64,000 bases of DNA from Romboutsia lituseburensis DSM 797 (GCF_900103615.1 NZ_FNGW01000005.1:186001-250000), one strand, 5' to 3'; counted from the stretch's first letter, positions 8,620-18,247 are shown. Made by a program: numbers and translations. The notes: generated by a model from the sequence alone, not told the origin.

Positions 8620-9585
8620 TTAGAATATTGCTATTATACCTATCCATGCTAATATTACAGTAGTTATCCAGAATATGAACACAACTCTTGTTTCTGGCCA
8701 TCCACATTGTTCAAAGTGATGATGTATTGGTGCCATTTTAAATATTCTTTTCTTTCTTAATTTGAAAGAACCTACTTGAAGTATTACTGAGATAGCTTCT
8801 GCAAAATATATACCTCCAACTAAAGGTATTAATAATATTGAGTTTGTTAATACAGAGAATGCAACAACAGCACCTCCTAATGCCATAGAACCCGTATCAC
8901 CCATAAATATCTTTGCAGGGTAAGAGTTAAAGCCTAAGAACCCTAGACAGGCTCCTACAGTGGCTGCTGCTAATACTGCAATATCCGGATTTACCGTTAC
9001 AGATGATGCAAGTAGCATAAAGAATGTTGATACTATTAAAGTTACTCCTGATGCTAAACCATCTAATCCATCTGTTAAATTTACTGCATTAACTATACCA
9101 ACGATTATAAATGTCATTATTGGAACATATAATGTTCCTAAGTTTATAACAGCATCAGTAAATGGTATCACAAGTTGTGATGCACTTGGCGATGATGTAT
9201 ATTGGTAATATGCTATATATAAAGCTAAAGCAAATTGAAGTACTATCTTTTGCCATGCCTTTAATCCCAATGATCTTCTTTTCTTTATTATTATAAAGTC
9301 ATCTATAAACCCTACTAAACCAAATCCTACGATTGATATTAATCCTACCATCATATCTGGACCAACTTTACTTCTAGTAAGTCCTGTAACTAATATCGCT
9401 ACTATCATTAATATTCCACCCATAGTAGGCGTTCCATTTTTAGCTAAATGCGTCTGTGGTCCATCGTCTCTAACGGTTTGACCGAATTTAAACTTAGTTA
9501 ACATAGGTATAAATATTGGGCCTAATATAACTACTATTAGAAATGAAATCATTGCTGTATAAGTAAGTTCTGTTATTCCTAACAT
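8620..9585 (-). CDS. mraY: Phospho-MurNAc-pentapeptide transferase MraY
   Basis: An integral membrane enzyme that moves phospho-MurNAc-pentapeptide onto undecaprenyl phosphate, making lipid I. The 321-residue, ten-helix protein shows the family motifs VRDDGPQTH, VNLTDGLDGLA (catalytic aspartates), FMGDTGSMALGG and the histidine loop APIHHHFE. The ATG at 9585 has GGAGA upstream. It lies 16 bases ahead of murD and 41 after murF, in one apparent operon. Confidence 0.96.
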   Translation of the reverse strand: MLGITELTYTAMISFLIVVILGPIFIPMLTKFKFGQTVRDDGPQTHLAKNGTPTMGGILMIVAILVTGLTRSKVGPDMMVGLISIVGFGLVGFIDDFIIIKKRRSLGLKAWQKIVLQFALALYIAYYQYTSSPSASQLVIPFTDAVINLGTLYVPIMTFIIVGIVNAVNLTDGLDGLASGVTLIVSTFFMLLASSVTVNPDIAVLAAATVGACLGFLGFNSYPAKIFMGDTGSMALGGAVVAFSVLTNSILLIPLVGGIYFAEAISVILQVGSFKLRKKRIFKMAPIHHHFEQCGWPETRVVFIFWITTVILAWIGIIAIF

Positions 9586-9626
9586 AATATATCTCCTCTC
9601 CCTTGTTGGCTATTTCTTTCGTTTTA

Positions 9627-11000
9627 TTATTTATTTAGATATTCTACTATTTTTTCTAATTTCATACCTCTCGATGCTTTTACTAGTATTACATCTTCAT
9701 CTTTTAGTAAATTATCAATTTCATTAATAGCATCTTCTTTTGTATCAAAATGATGTATGTTTTCTTTATTAAATCCTAATTTTTCAGCTTCTTTTCCTAT
9801 AAAATTAGAATCTTTTCCTATAGTTAACAATACATCCGTATTATTTATAACTGATTCTCCTACTAATCTATGCCCATATTCTGCATGAGTTCCCATTTCA
9901 AACATATCTCCAAGTATAGCAACTCTTCTATTTTTATATCTTCCAAGAATTTTTAATGCTGCTTTCATTGAATCAGGACTAGCATTGTATGCATCATTTA
10001 TTATTGTAAACTTATCAGTTTTAACTATATCTAATCTCATTTTTGTCGCTTTAAAGTTTTTTAAACCTGATTTTATTTCATCCATAGAAAGTCCAAGGCT
10101 TTTTCCAACTAATATAGCTGCCATAGCATTATATATATTATGTTCTCCTACTGTAGGTATAAATATTTCATCTTCTATACCATCTATTATGCATGTAAAT
10201 ATAATACTATCTTCTGTCATTTCATATTGCTTACAGTATATATCATTATCTTTGTCAAATCCAAATGTCTGTAATTTAAATACGTGATTTTGATTTTTTA
10301 ATGTAGATAAAAATTTATCGTCTCCATTTACAACTAGAGTACTTGAAGAATCAAAATTAGTTGTTATCTCCATTTTAGCCTTTAAAATTCCTTCTTGAGA
10401 ACCTAAATTTTCAATGTGAGATAAACCTATATTTGATATTACACCAATTTTAGGATTTACTATATTAGCTAAATATTCAATTTCATTAAATCCTGACATT
10501 CCCATTTCTATTACTGCGCATTCATGACACTCATTTAATTTAAATAATGTTAAAGGTACACCTAATTGATTATTTAAATTTCCTTCATTTTTTAAAGTAT
10601 TAAATTTTGCACTTACAGTCGCAAAAACCATATCTCTTGTAGTAGTTTTCCCTACACTTCCTGTTATTCCTATATATGGTATTTCAAATTTAGACTTATA
10701 ATATTTTCCTATATCTCCAACAGCAATCTCACTATCTTTGACTTCTATTAAATTTATGTCCGAACTATCTAAATTTATGCTACTACTTTCATTTTTTATA
10801 AAAGTTTTGCATCCATTTTCATAAGCAGACTTTATAAATTTATGTCCATCTAAGTTTTCTCCTACTATAGCTACAAATACATTATCTTTATTTGCAAGTC
10901 TACTATCTATAACAACGTCATGTACAAGGTCATTTTCATTACCAATTACTAAGTTACCTTTCGTTGCAAGTACTAACTCTTTTATTGTTAGACTTTCCAT
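9627..11000 (-). CDS. murF: UDP-MurNAc-tripeptide--D-alanyl-D-alanine ligase MurF
   Basis: MurF joins D-Ala-D-Ala to the muramoyl tripeptide, completing the cytoplasmic stem peptide. The 457-residue protein has a MurF-type N-terminal domain (VIDSRLANKDNVFVAI, 30-45), the P-loop GITGSVGKTTTRD (111-123), the substrate loop NDAYNASPDSM and the C-terminal LVKASRGMKLE. The ATG at 11000 has AAAGGAGG eight bases upstream. A 173-base spacer with a strong hairpin separates it from spoVD. The matching murE is not in this cluster; a MurE-like ligase lies at 27.5 kb. Confidence 0.96.
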   Translation of the reverse strand: MESLTIKELVLATKGNLVIGNENDLVHDVVIDSRLANKDNVFVAIVGENLDGHKFIKSAYENGCKTFIKNESSSINLDSSDINLIEVKDSEIAVGDIGKYYKSKFEIPYIGITGSVGKTTTRDMVFATVSAKFNTLKNEGNLNNQLGVPLTLFKLNECHECAVIEMGMSGFNEIEYLANIVNPKIGVISNIGLSHIENLGSQEGILKAKMEITTNFDSSSTLVVNGDDKFLSTLKNQNHVFKLQTFGFDKDNDIYCKQYEMTEDSIIFTCIIDGIEDEIFIPTVGEHNIYNAMAAILVGKSLGLSMDEIKSGLKNFKATKMRLDIVKTDKFTIINDAYNASPDSMKAALKILGRYKNRRVAILGDMFEMGTHAEYGHRLVGESVINNTDVLLTIGKDSNFIGKEAEKLGFNKENIHHFDTKEDAINEIDNLLKDEDVILVKASRGMKLEKIVEYLNK

Positions 11001-11055
11001 TTTTAATCCTCCTTTAAGTCTTTTAGGCTATTGTTAGCTAAATTTCCTAATAAAG

Positions 11056-11085
11056 GGCAATGTATACCCAAATATACATTGCCCC
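11056..11085. other. 12-bp perfect hairpin in the spoVD-murF spacer
   Basis: GGGCAATGTATA (11056-11067) and its exact complement (11074-11085) flank a six-base loop. On the minus strand it is followed by CTTTATT, a poor T-tract, so it is at best a weak terminator or an mRNA processing or stabilising element ahead of murF. Function unknown. Confidence 0.7.
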
Positions 11086-11173
11086 AAACTAATCTTAACT
11101 TAATAATTATATACTATATTTTTATTTTTTTGAAGGTATTTCTAACTATATGTTAAGAATCTGTTACTTTTAA

Positions 11174-13153
11174 TTATTTAAAGTATAACATTATGCCAGA
11201 ACCTTCAGCTACTTTTACACCTGGTTTTGGGAACATATCAACAACTTTTGTGCCTTTTTCTATATTTATATCTGTATCTAAATTAGGATTTAATTTCGCT
11301 TCTTCTAATACTTTCACTGCATCCTCTATAGATATATTTCTTACATCAGGCACTTCAACTTGTGTTTTTTCAAACTCTTTCTTTTCTTCTTCACTGTACT
11401 TTGGCTCTACTCCTAAATATTTTAAAGAATCATTCATAACTTCTTTTACTATTGGACCTGCTGTGCTACTACCAAAAGCCATTACCCCTGTTGGCTCATC
11501 AACAATTGCTAAAACTACAATCTGAGGATCATCAGTAGGAGCTATTCCTATAAATGAACATATATATTTTCCAGAAGCATATCTTCCATCTATAACCTTC
11601 TGAGCTGTACCAGTTTTCCCACCTATTCTATATCCTGGTATATAAGCTTTATTACCAGAACCTACACTTACAACTGACTCTAATATTGACATCATCTTTT
11701 CTGATGTTTTTTTAGATATAACCTGTCTAACAACCTTCGGAGGTATCTCTTCTATTATATTTCCTTTATTATCAGTATATCCTTTTACAACTCTTGGCTT
11801 CATTAAATTTCCATCATTAGCAACAGATGATATTGCTGTTATTAGCTGTATCGGTGTTAATGAATTTGCTTGACCAAAAGATATAGTAGCTAATTCTACT
11901 GGTCCTACATTTTTTTCATTATGTAATATACCTTTACCTTCTCCTGGAAGATCTATTCCTGTTTTATCCATAAAACCAAAAGCTTCTATATAGTCATACA
12001 TTTTTTTAACACCAAGTCTTTTTCCTACTTCCATAAATACAGGGTTGCATGAATTTTGAACACCTTGTTCAAATGTTTGTGCACCATGAGGTCTATAATG
12101 TCTCCAACATTTAAGTCTTTGACCTGCAATTGTTACACCACCTGTACAAGTGAATTTTTCGCCATCTTTTATTACATTTTCTTCTAAACCTGCAGAAGAT
12201 GTAATTATTTTAAATGTAGAACCTGGTTCATATGTATCACTTACAGCTGGATTTCTCCACATTTGATAATATCCTTTAATTTTGTTTTTATCATCATATT
12301 TATCTAGTTCTTCCTCATAATAAGGATATATAGGCGTTCTTGGATCATTTGGATTATAATCTGGCTTTGATGCAAGTGATAGTATATCACCAGTTCTTGG
12401 ATCCATAGCTACAACAGTAACTCTTTTTGCATTATTTAATTCATAAGCTTTTTGAGCTGCTTTTTCTGAGTAATGTTGAATTACCTCATCTATAGTAAGA
12501 ACTAATCCATCACCTTGAGTAGGCTCATAGTATTTTTCCATTCCTCTTGGGATTTCTCTACCAGAAGCATCTGTACTAACAATTAATTTTCCTGATTTTC
12601 CTTTCAAATGTTTATCATACTTCATTTCTACACCAGCTATTCCTTGTGAATCTGTCGATGTATGCCCCAATACATAAGGAGCAAAGTTTCCATATGGATA
12701 ATATCTTTGATTGTCTTCTGCTACCCATATACCCGGTATTTTTGCCTCTCTTATCTTTGTTGCTTTATCATCATCTATCCATCTTTCAATTTTAACTAAA
12801 GCCATGTTTTTTTTGCTTACAAGTTTAAAAACATCTTCATATTCCTTGCCTATAATTGTAGATACTTTTTTAGCTGCTTCTTTTTTATCCTTAACTTCTA
12901 CAGGTTTACACCATACTGTATATTTAGTTACACTTACAGCTAATTCTTTCATATTTTTATCATATATTGTACCTCTTTTAGGTTCTATTGGAATTTCTCT
13001 TGTTTGTTGATCTGTTGCTTTTGTACTTAGCCATTCACCCTTTATTAATTGTAGATATCCAGTCCTCATAGTTAAACCTAAAAATAGAGCACATGCTAAT
13101 ATAAGAACAAGTACTAATCTTTTTTTACTTACTCTTTTTATCTTTTTACTCAA
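11174..13153 (-). CDS. spoVD: Class B penicillin-binding protein SpoVD (with PASTA domain)
   Basis: A class B PBP transpeptidase that crosslinks septal or spore-cortex peptidoglycan with a SEDS partner, here SpoVE. The sequence shows a short basic N-terminus, one membrane anchor (about 12-30), a PBP dimer domain (about 50-210) and the transpeptidase domain with catalytic STFK (312-315), SCN (368-370) and KTG (513-515). One C-terminal PASTA domain (about 601-659) marks the SpoVD type. The start is a TTG at 13153 after AAGGGGGAAGG. No second class B PBP lies in the cluster. In C. difficile, SpoVD is reported to act mainly in sporulation; whether that holds here is unknown. Confidence 0.92.
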   Translation of the reverse strand: MSKKIKRVSKKRLVLVLILACALFLGLTMRTGYLQLIKGEWLSTKATDQQTREIPIEPKRGTIYDKNMKELAVSVTKYTVWCKPVEVKDKKEAAKKVSTIIGKEYEDVFKLVSKKNMALVKIERWIDDDKATKIREAKIPGIWVAEDNQRYYPYGNFAPYVLGHTSTDSQGIAGVEMKYDKHLKGKSGKLIVSTDASGREIPRGMEKYYEPTQGDGLVLTIDEVIQHYSEKAAQKAYELNNAKRVTVVAMDPRTGDILSLASKPDYNPNDPRTPIYPYYEEELDKYDDKNKIKGYYQMWRNPAVSDTYEPGSTFKIITSSAGLEENVIKDGEKFTCTGGVTIAGQRLKCWRHYRPHGAQTFEQGVQNSCNPVFMEVGKRLGVKKMYDYIEAFGFMDKTGIDLPGEGKGILHNEKNVGPVELATISFGQANSLTPIQLITAISSVANDGNLMKPRVVKGYTDNKGNIIEEIPPKVVRQVISKKTSEKMMSILESVVSVGSGNKAYIPGYRIGGKTGTAQKVIDGRYASGKYICSFIGIAPTDDPQIVVLAIVDEPTGVMAFGSSTAGPIVKEVMNDSLKYLGVEPKYSEEEKKEFEKTQVEVPDVRNISIEDAVKVLEEAKLNPNLDTDINIEKGTKVVDMFPKPGVKVAEGSGIMLYFK

Positions 13154-13165
13154 GTGCCTTCCCCC

Positions 13166-13522
13166 TTACTTTTTAACCTCAATGTATCTTATTTGATTTT
13201 TATTAGGATAGTCCATATTTAATTCTTCTTTAGCTTTAGTTTCAATTTCTTGTATAGATGTGCTTGTATCAACCTTAGCTTTTAGTTCTTCTAATCTTAT
13301 TTCTTCTTGTCTTAAATCTTTTTTTAGATAATGAATATCATATTTTAAATCTGAAACAACTGTGTATCCACAAATATTACCTATTACGACGCCTAAAGTA
13401 ATTACCGATATAAAAATTATAGACACTCTTTTTTTTAATTTTTTCTTTCTTTTATTGTTATGTTTATTCTTTTTTTCTTTTTTATATTCATTCATGTCCT
13501 TAATTTTATTATTTTTTTTCAT
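13166..13522 (-). CDS. ftsL: FtsL-like septum protein
   Basis: A small bitopic protein of about 118 residues: a very lysine-rich cytoplasmic N-terminus (about 1-32), one membrane helix (about 33-55), then a coiled coil (about 58-85, KKDLRQEEIRLEELKAK) and a short tail. This is the architecture of FtsL/DivIC, which bridge FtsQ to the SEDS-PBP pair. Its place between rsmH and the class B PBP is the canonical ftsL position. Sequence conservation in this family is poor, so the name rests on architecture and context. The ATG at 13522 has AAGGGTGG five bases upstream, preferred over a GTG three codons earlier. Confidence 0.78.
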   Translation of the reverse strand: MKKNNKIKDMNEYKKEKKNKHNNKRKKKLKKRVSIIFISVITLGVVIGNICGYTVVSDLKYDIHYLKKDLRQEEIRLEELKAKVDTSTSIQEIETKAKEELNMDYPNKNQIRYIEVKK

Positions 13523-13762
13523 AATTACCACCCTTATAGTCCAAATTGAAATTTTGTATTATTTAATATAAACTCGTACTTAATTTAACTATCTATATTA
13601 TATTTGTTACTTGGAAACAAGCTTCCTTTAAACTTTTCTCGTAAAATTAATACATAAAAACACAAATTTAAGTATATTTACTTATAAAATATTAAATTAA
13701 CTTTATTTAAAACTTTTTTACTAAAATTTCAAATATAACATGTAAAATTTAAATTTTTACAT

Positions 13763-13806
13763 AAAAAAAGCTACAACCTAAGTAAATTACTTAAATTATA
13801 GCTTTA
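13763..13806 (-). terminator. Terminator after rsmH
   Basis: On the minus strand AAAGCTATAA pairs with TTGTAGCTTT around an inner TAAGTAA/TTACTTA stem, followed by TTTTTTT. It separates lgt-rsmH from the ftsL-spoVD block. The remaining AT-rich bases to 13522 must hold the promoter of that block; a TATAAT lies in it, but I see no convincing -35 element. Confidence 0.8.
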
Positions 13807-13813
13807 ATTTAAT

Positions 13814-14749
13814 CTATTTTCTTTCTGCAACTCTTAATTTAGCACTTCTACTTCTTGGATTTACTTGAACTTCTTCATCAGTAGGAAGTATTGGCTTTCT
13901 TGTTATTACTTTTACAAGAGATTCTTTATCACATTGACATATAGGTAAATGTGAAGGACATACACAATCAAGCGCTAAATCTCTAAATTCATTTTTTACT
14001 ATTCTATCTTCTAAAGAATGGAATGTTATTATACAAACTCTTCCACCTTCATTCATTATAGATACAGCATCATCTATCATATTAGTTATTACACCTAATT
14101 CATTATTAACTTCTATTCTGATTGCTTGGAACGTTCTTTTAGCCGGATGTGGTCCATCTATCCTAGCTTTCTTAGGTATAGCTTTTTTTATCACGTCTAC
14201 AAGCTCTCCAGTTGTCTCTATAGGCTTTTCTTTTCTCTCTTCTACTATAAATTTAGCTATTCGCTTTGCCCAGTTGTCTTCTCCATAATCTTTTATTATT
14301 TTTGCAAGTTCCTCTTCGCTGTATGTATTTACTACATCGTATGCTGAGAAATCACATCTAACATCCATTCTCATATCAAGAGGAGCATCTTGCATATAAG
14401 AAAAACCTCTATCAGCCTCATCCAATTGATGAGATGATACACCTAAATCAGCAAGTACACCATCTATTTTATGTACACCTATTTTAGCTAATTCTTCTTT
14501 TATATTTTCAAAATTACTATGAACAAACTTTACTCGATCGCTATATTCACTTAATCGTTCTTTAGCTGTTGCGATTGCATTTTTATCTTGATCAAATCCG
14601 ATAAATAATCCTTTATCTGATAATCTTTTTACTATTTCTTTTGAGTGACCAGCTCCACCCATTGTACAGTCTACATACACACCATCTGGCTTTATATTTA
14701 AATTATCTATACACTCATTTAAGAGTACTGATACGTGATGAAATTCCAT
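13814..14749 (-). CDS. rsmH: 16S rRNA m4C1402 methyltransferase RsmH (MraW)
   Basis: RsmH N4-methylates C1402 in the ribosomal decoding centre using SAM. The 311-residue protein begins with the characteristic [12 protein letters not shown] and has the SAM-binding [11 protein letters not shown] (about 27-37), the [12 protein letters not shown] motif and the conserved tail [13 protein letters not shown]. It is normally the second gene of dcw clusters after mraZ. Here mraZ is missing and lgt stands upstream, 31 bases away with no terminator between, so lgt and rsmH are probably co-transcribed. Confidence 0.96.
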   Translation of the reverse strand: MEFHHVSVLLNECIDNLNIKPDGVYVDCTMGGAGHSKEIVKRLSDKGLFIGFDQDKNAIATAKERLSEYSDRVKFVHSNFENIKEELAKIGVHKIDGVLADLGVSSHQLDEADRGFSYMQDAPLDMRMDVRCDFSAYDVVNTYSEEELAKIIKDYGEDNWAKRIAKFIVEERKEKPIETTGELVDVIKKAIPKKARIDGPHPAKRTFQAIRIEVNNELGVITNMIDDAVSIMNEGGRVCIITFHSLEDRIVKNEFRDLALDCVCPSHLPICQCDKESLVKVITRKPILPTDEEVQVNPRSRSAKLRVAERK

Positions 14750-14780
14750 TTTGACTATTCTCCTTAATTACTTACTATTT

Positions 14781-15524
14781 TTATTCTATTGTACTTTGTT
14801 TATTTTTTTTTGACAAATATATATGGGCTATAATACCGCCTACTACTCCTACCAAACTTATCACTTGGGCCATTCTAAGAGGACCTATCATAAGGCTATC
14901 AGTTCTTAATCCTTCTATAAAGAATCTACCTAATGAGTATAGTGTAATATAAAATACTATCAACTGTCCCTCATATTGTTTTTTCTTTCTAAATAACCAT
15001 AAAAATATAAATATTCCAAAATCCCATACAGATTCATATAAGAATGTTGGATGAACCTTTAATCCATCTACCATTATACCCCATGGTAAATTAGTTGGAC
15101 CACCGTGAGCCTCTCCATTTATAAAATTACCCCATCTACCTATAGCTTGAGCTAAAGGCATACCTATCATAACTGCATCTGCCATTTTTAAAAAATCTAT
15201 CTTTTTTACTTTAGTAAAAATATATCCTGTTAATATTCCACCAATAAGAGCTCCATGTATAGCCATTCCTCCGCCCCTAAAGTTTAAAATTTGAGATATG
15301 TTTTGAGAATAATATTCCCAATTAAATATTACATAATACAATCTAGCACTTAATAATCCTATAGGTATGGCAATTATTGCTAAATCCAGTACATCATCTT
15401 CCTTTATACCCACTCTTTTAGCTTCTTTTAAAGCTAATAAAGTACCAACTATCATACCTGTAGCCATTAAAACACCATACCACATTACGTCTATTCCAAA
15501 TACACTAAATGCCACTCTATCCAT
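14781..15524 (-). CDS. lgt: Prolipoprotein diacylglyceryl transferase Lgt
   Basis: Lgt transfers diacylglycerol from phosphatidylglycerol to the lipobox cysteine of prolipoproteins at the membrane. The protein has about seven membrane segments, the HGALIGGI motif carrying the conserved histidine, and the family signature AIGRWGNFINGEAHGG. I set the start at the ATG at 15524, which has AGAGGTGAG just upstream; the reading frame extends 24 codons further but those residues are basic and lack family similarity. The product is then 247 residues. It precedes rsmH and stands back to back with the BusR-like gene. Confidence 0.94.
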   Translation of the reverse strand: MDRVAFSVFGIDVMWYGVLMATGMIVGTLLALKEAKRVGIKEDDVLDLAIIAIPIGLLSARLYYVIFNWEYYSQNISQILNFRGGGMAIHGALIGGILTGYIFTKVKKIDFLKMADAVMIGMPLAQAIGRWGNFINGEAHGGPTNLPWGIMVDGLKVHPTFLYESVWDFGIFIFLWLFRKKKQYEGQLIVFYITLYSLGRFFIEGLRTDSLMIGPLRMAQVISLVGVVGGIIAHIYLSKKNKQSTIE

Positions 15525-15783
15525 AATCTCACCTCTTATTTCATATTTTAGAATCAAATTTATTTTATACCTATATGTAATACTTATACGCATCATATAT
15601 AGTCATAGAGTTTATTGTAATATTATAACAGTTTAAAGTTAATAATAACATATATTATAAATAATTAGATATTTAAAATTTTACTAATATTTAATATATT
15701 CTACTTATATTTTATTTTATAGACATACTGATGTATGAGGTATAGAATAATATATGATTAAAATATATACTTTAGGAGGAAAT

Positions 15784-16425
15784 ATGGAAAGAAATAGCTC
15801 ATTGCCTATATATCATAAGATTGCTTTAGATATTGCTAATAAAATACATATAGGCGATATTCAGGAGGGCAGCTTACTTCGTGGAAGGTCTTCTTTAGCT
15901 GGAACATACAATGTTTCGCCAGAAACAATACGTAGAGCTATGAAGGTATTAGAAGACTTAGAAGTTGTTTGTAGCGTTAAAGGAAAAGGTATCTTAGTTT
16001 TATCATCTGAAAAAGCATTATCATTTTTAAACAAAAATCAGAATATGACTAATGTATCTTCATATAGATTAAACTTACAACAATTACTAGCCTCAAAAGC
16101 TAAGTTAGAGAATGAAATTGTTGATAATATAAATAAAATAATAGATTATTCAAGTAGATTATCTAATATAAATCCTCTCGTTCCATTTGAGTTTAAAATA
16201 ACAAATGAATGTAAATTTATAGGTAAAACAGCTGGTGAGATAAAGTTTTGGCAGCATACTTCTGCTACTATTGTTGGTGTTAAACGTGATGGTAATTTAA
16301 TAGTATCCCCAGGACCTTACATAGAGTTCAAAGAAAATGATATTCTTTTAGTCGTTGGAGAAAGTAGTATTCACCATTCTGTTCCTGCATTTTTATATGG
16401 AAATTTAGATATAGATCAAGATTAA
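15784..16425 (+). CDS. BusR-like GntR/RCK_C transcriptional regulator
   Basis: A 213-residue regulator with a GntR-type winged helix (about 8-75, including VSPETIRRAMKVLEDLEVV), a linking helix (about 90-130) and a C-terminal RCK_C/TrkA_C domain (about 135-205, ending in KENDILLVVGE). This architecture matches BusR, the c-di-AMP-responsive repressor of betaine uptake in lactic acid bacteria. The ATG at 15784 has TAGGAGG five bases upstream; an in-frame ATG at 15754 has none. It converges on a BCCT transporter gene, so regulation of osmolyte uptake is a reasonable inference. Binding of c-di-AMP is not shown by the sequence itself. Confidence 0.85.
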   Translation: MERNSSLPIYHKIALDIANKIHIGDIQEGSLLRGRSSLAGTYNVSPETIRRAMKVLEDLEVVCSVKGKGILVLSSEKALSFLNKNQNMTNVSSYRLNLQQLLASKAKLENEIVDNINKIIDYSSRLSNINPLVPFEFKITNECKFIGKTAGEIKFWQHTSATIVGVKRDGNLIVSPGPYIEFKENDILLVVGESSIHHSVPAFLYGNLDIDQD

Positions 16426-16440
16426 TACAGTAACTTTAAA

Positions 16441-16488
16441 GTATAAATAAAAAAGAATGACTATATAGTCATTCTTTTTTATTTATAC
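16441..16488. terminator. Bidirectional terminator, 48-base perfect palindrome
   Basis: The whole span 16441-16488 is self-complementary about its centre, with A-runs and T-runs that suit termination from both sides. It serves the converging BusR-like and BCCT genes. The outer arm GTATAAATAAAAA recurs in the hpt terminator at 56250. Confidence 0.92.
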
Positions 16489-16494
16489 AATTAT

Positions 16495-18042
16495 TTAATC
16501 TAGATTTATATTTGCTTTATTTATAACTTTACTATCTTTTTTAGTATAAAATTTTTCACATTGCTCTTGTGATGTTTTTACTTCTTCTCTAAGAGCTTTA
16601 ATAATTGATATTATACTTACAATTACTATTATAGTAAATGGAAATGCCGACACTATTGATACAGTTTGTAAAGTACCAAGGCCTCCTGACATTAAAAGTG
16701 CAATCGCTAAGCAAGCTTGAATAACTCCCCAAAGTATCTTTTTAGGGTTGCTTGGATTTAAATCTCCATTAGATGTAAACATTCCTAATACATATGTTGC
16801 TGAATCTGCTGATGAAATAAAGAATGTACACAGTAATATCATCGCTATAACTGATAGTATTTTTCCAAATTGATAATTTGAAAATACTTTAAATAATGCG
16901 GTTTCTGTAACTGATGTAGCTGTTGTCGCAAATTCAACCCCTAAATCCATGCCTAACGTTCCAAATACAACAAACCATATTATACACACTATGGCTGGAA
17001 CTATGGTTACTCCTATTATAAATTCTCTTATTGTTCTTCCTTTAGATATTCTTGCTATGAATATTCCTACAAATGGTATCCATGCTATCCATAAAGCCCA
17101 ATAAAATACTCTCCATTGACTAATCCACTCTTTAGTAGGATCCATGTATAAACTTTGCGATATAAATTCATTTAAGTAAGCAGATCCTCCTGCAAAAAAG
17201 TTTTTCATCATACTTACTTTAGGACCTATTAATATTGCTCCTAATAATAACGCTGTAGCTAAAATTAAATTTGCATTAGAAAGATTTTTTATTCCTTTGT
17301 CTAATCCACTTGTTGCACTATACATATATAATACAGATGTAATAGCTATTATTATAAGTTGAACTGTAAAAGTATTTTTTATATTAAATACATACTCTAA
17401 GCCTCCAGCAATTTGCATTGTCCCCATACCTAATGATGTTGCAACACCTGTTACTGTTGTAAATACAGCTAATATATCTATAGACTTTCCAATAGGCCCT
17501 TTAACGCCATCTTCTCCTAGTATCGGTAAAAAAACACTACTTATAAGGCCTGGTGCGTCTTTTCTAAATTGAAAATATGCAAGTGCCAATCCCATAACAG
17601 AGTATGCAGCCCAAGGATGTATTCCCCAATGTATGAATGATTGTTGCATTGCGAAAGTTGCTGCTTCACTAGATCCAGGTTGAACTCCGATTGGATTTAT
17701 AAAATGTTTCATTGGCTCTACAGATCCAAAGAAAACTAATCCTATTCCCATACCTGCTCCAAATAACATAGAAAACCATGAAAGATTACTAAATTCAGGT
17801 CTATCAGTATCTTTACCTAATCTTATATTTCCATATTTGCTAAAAACTAAAAATAAAGCAAATACAACAAGTATAAGCATTCCCACTATATATACCCAAC
17901 TAAAATTACTAATGATTATATTAAACATCTTATGAGATACACTATCAAATATATTTGGAAAAGCAACACCTGTTACCACCACTAAACTTGTTAATATTAT
18001 TGATATAATAAACACGAAATTAATTTTATGTGTCTTATTCAT
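16495..18042 (-). CDS. BCCT family betaine/carnitine/choline transporter
   Basis: A 515-residue secondary transporter with about twelve membrane helices, of the BCCT family (BetP, OpuD, CaiT), taking up quaternary ammonium osmolytes such as glycine betaine. Signatures are the glycine-rich GAGMGIGLVFFGSVEP, the HWGIHPWAAY segment and FYWALWIAWIPFVG with ARISKGRTIREF. Substrate and coupling ion cannot be fixed by eye. The ATG at 18042 follows GGAGAG. A strong promoter at 18114-18143 carries an inverted repeat between and beside its two boxes. With the neighbouring BusR-like regulator this suggests osmotic or c-di-AMP control. Confidence 0.92.
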   Translation of the reverse strand: MNKTHKINFVFIISIILTSLVVVTGVAFPNIFDSVSHKMFNIIISNFSWVYIVGMLILVVFALFLVFSKYGNIRLGKDTDRPEFSNLSWFSMLFGAGMGIGLVFFGSVEPMKHFINPIGVQPGSSEAATFAMQQSFIHWGIHPWAAYSVMGLALAYFQFRKDAPGLISSVFLPILGEDGVKGPIGKSIDILAVFTTVTGVATSLGMGTMQIAGGLEYVFNIKNTFTVQLIIIAITSVLYMYSATSGLDKGIKNLSNANLILATALLLGAILIGPKVSMMKNFFAGGSAYLNEFISQSLYMDPTKEWISQWRVFYWALWIAWIPFVGIFIARISKGRTIREFIIGVTIVPAIVCIIWFVVFGTLGMDLGVEFATTATSVTETALFKVFSNYQFGKILSVIAMILLCTFFISSADSATYVLGMFTSNGDLNPSNPKKILWGVIQACLAIALLMSGGLGTLQTVSIVSAFPFTIIVIVSIISIIKALREEVKTSQEQCEKFYTKKDSKVINKANINLD

Positions 18043-18102
18043 ATGTTAACTCTCCTTTCAATTCCAAACTAACAACTTAATTCAATATTTAAGTTTTTAC
18101 TT

Positions 18103-18143
18103 GTTACAACTTAATTATATATATAAGTTGTTACCTATGTCAA
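18103..18143 (-). promoter_or_regulatory. Promoter and putative operator of the BCCT gene
   Basis: On the minus strand TTGACA (18143-18138), an 18-base spacer and TATAAT (18119-18114). The inverted repeat ACAACTTA (18106-18113) / TAAGTTGT (18124-18131) straddles the -10 box and the adjoining spacer, so a bound protein would block polymerase. A further ACAACTTA copy occurs at 18072-18079 and a degenerate half-site near 18164. The regulator is inferred to be the BusR-like protein. Confidence 0.7.
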
Positions 18144-18247
18144 ATAATCACTCTAATTGTTTCATAAGTTGAGATTGCTTAAAGTACTGCTATTACAAAG
18201 ACTTAATTTATTAAATTTTATTTTTAAAATATTTAAATTAGTAAACA

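Noticed and set aside
9985-10287. Plus-strand open frame inside murF
   Set aside because: Antisense shadow without a binding site; murF motifs are in the other strand. The same holds for similar frames opposite spoVD, nifJ, aroA and ptsG.
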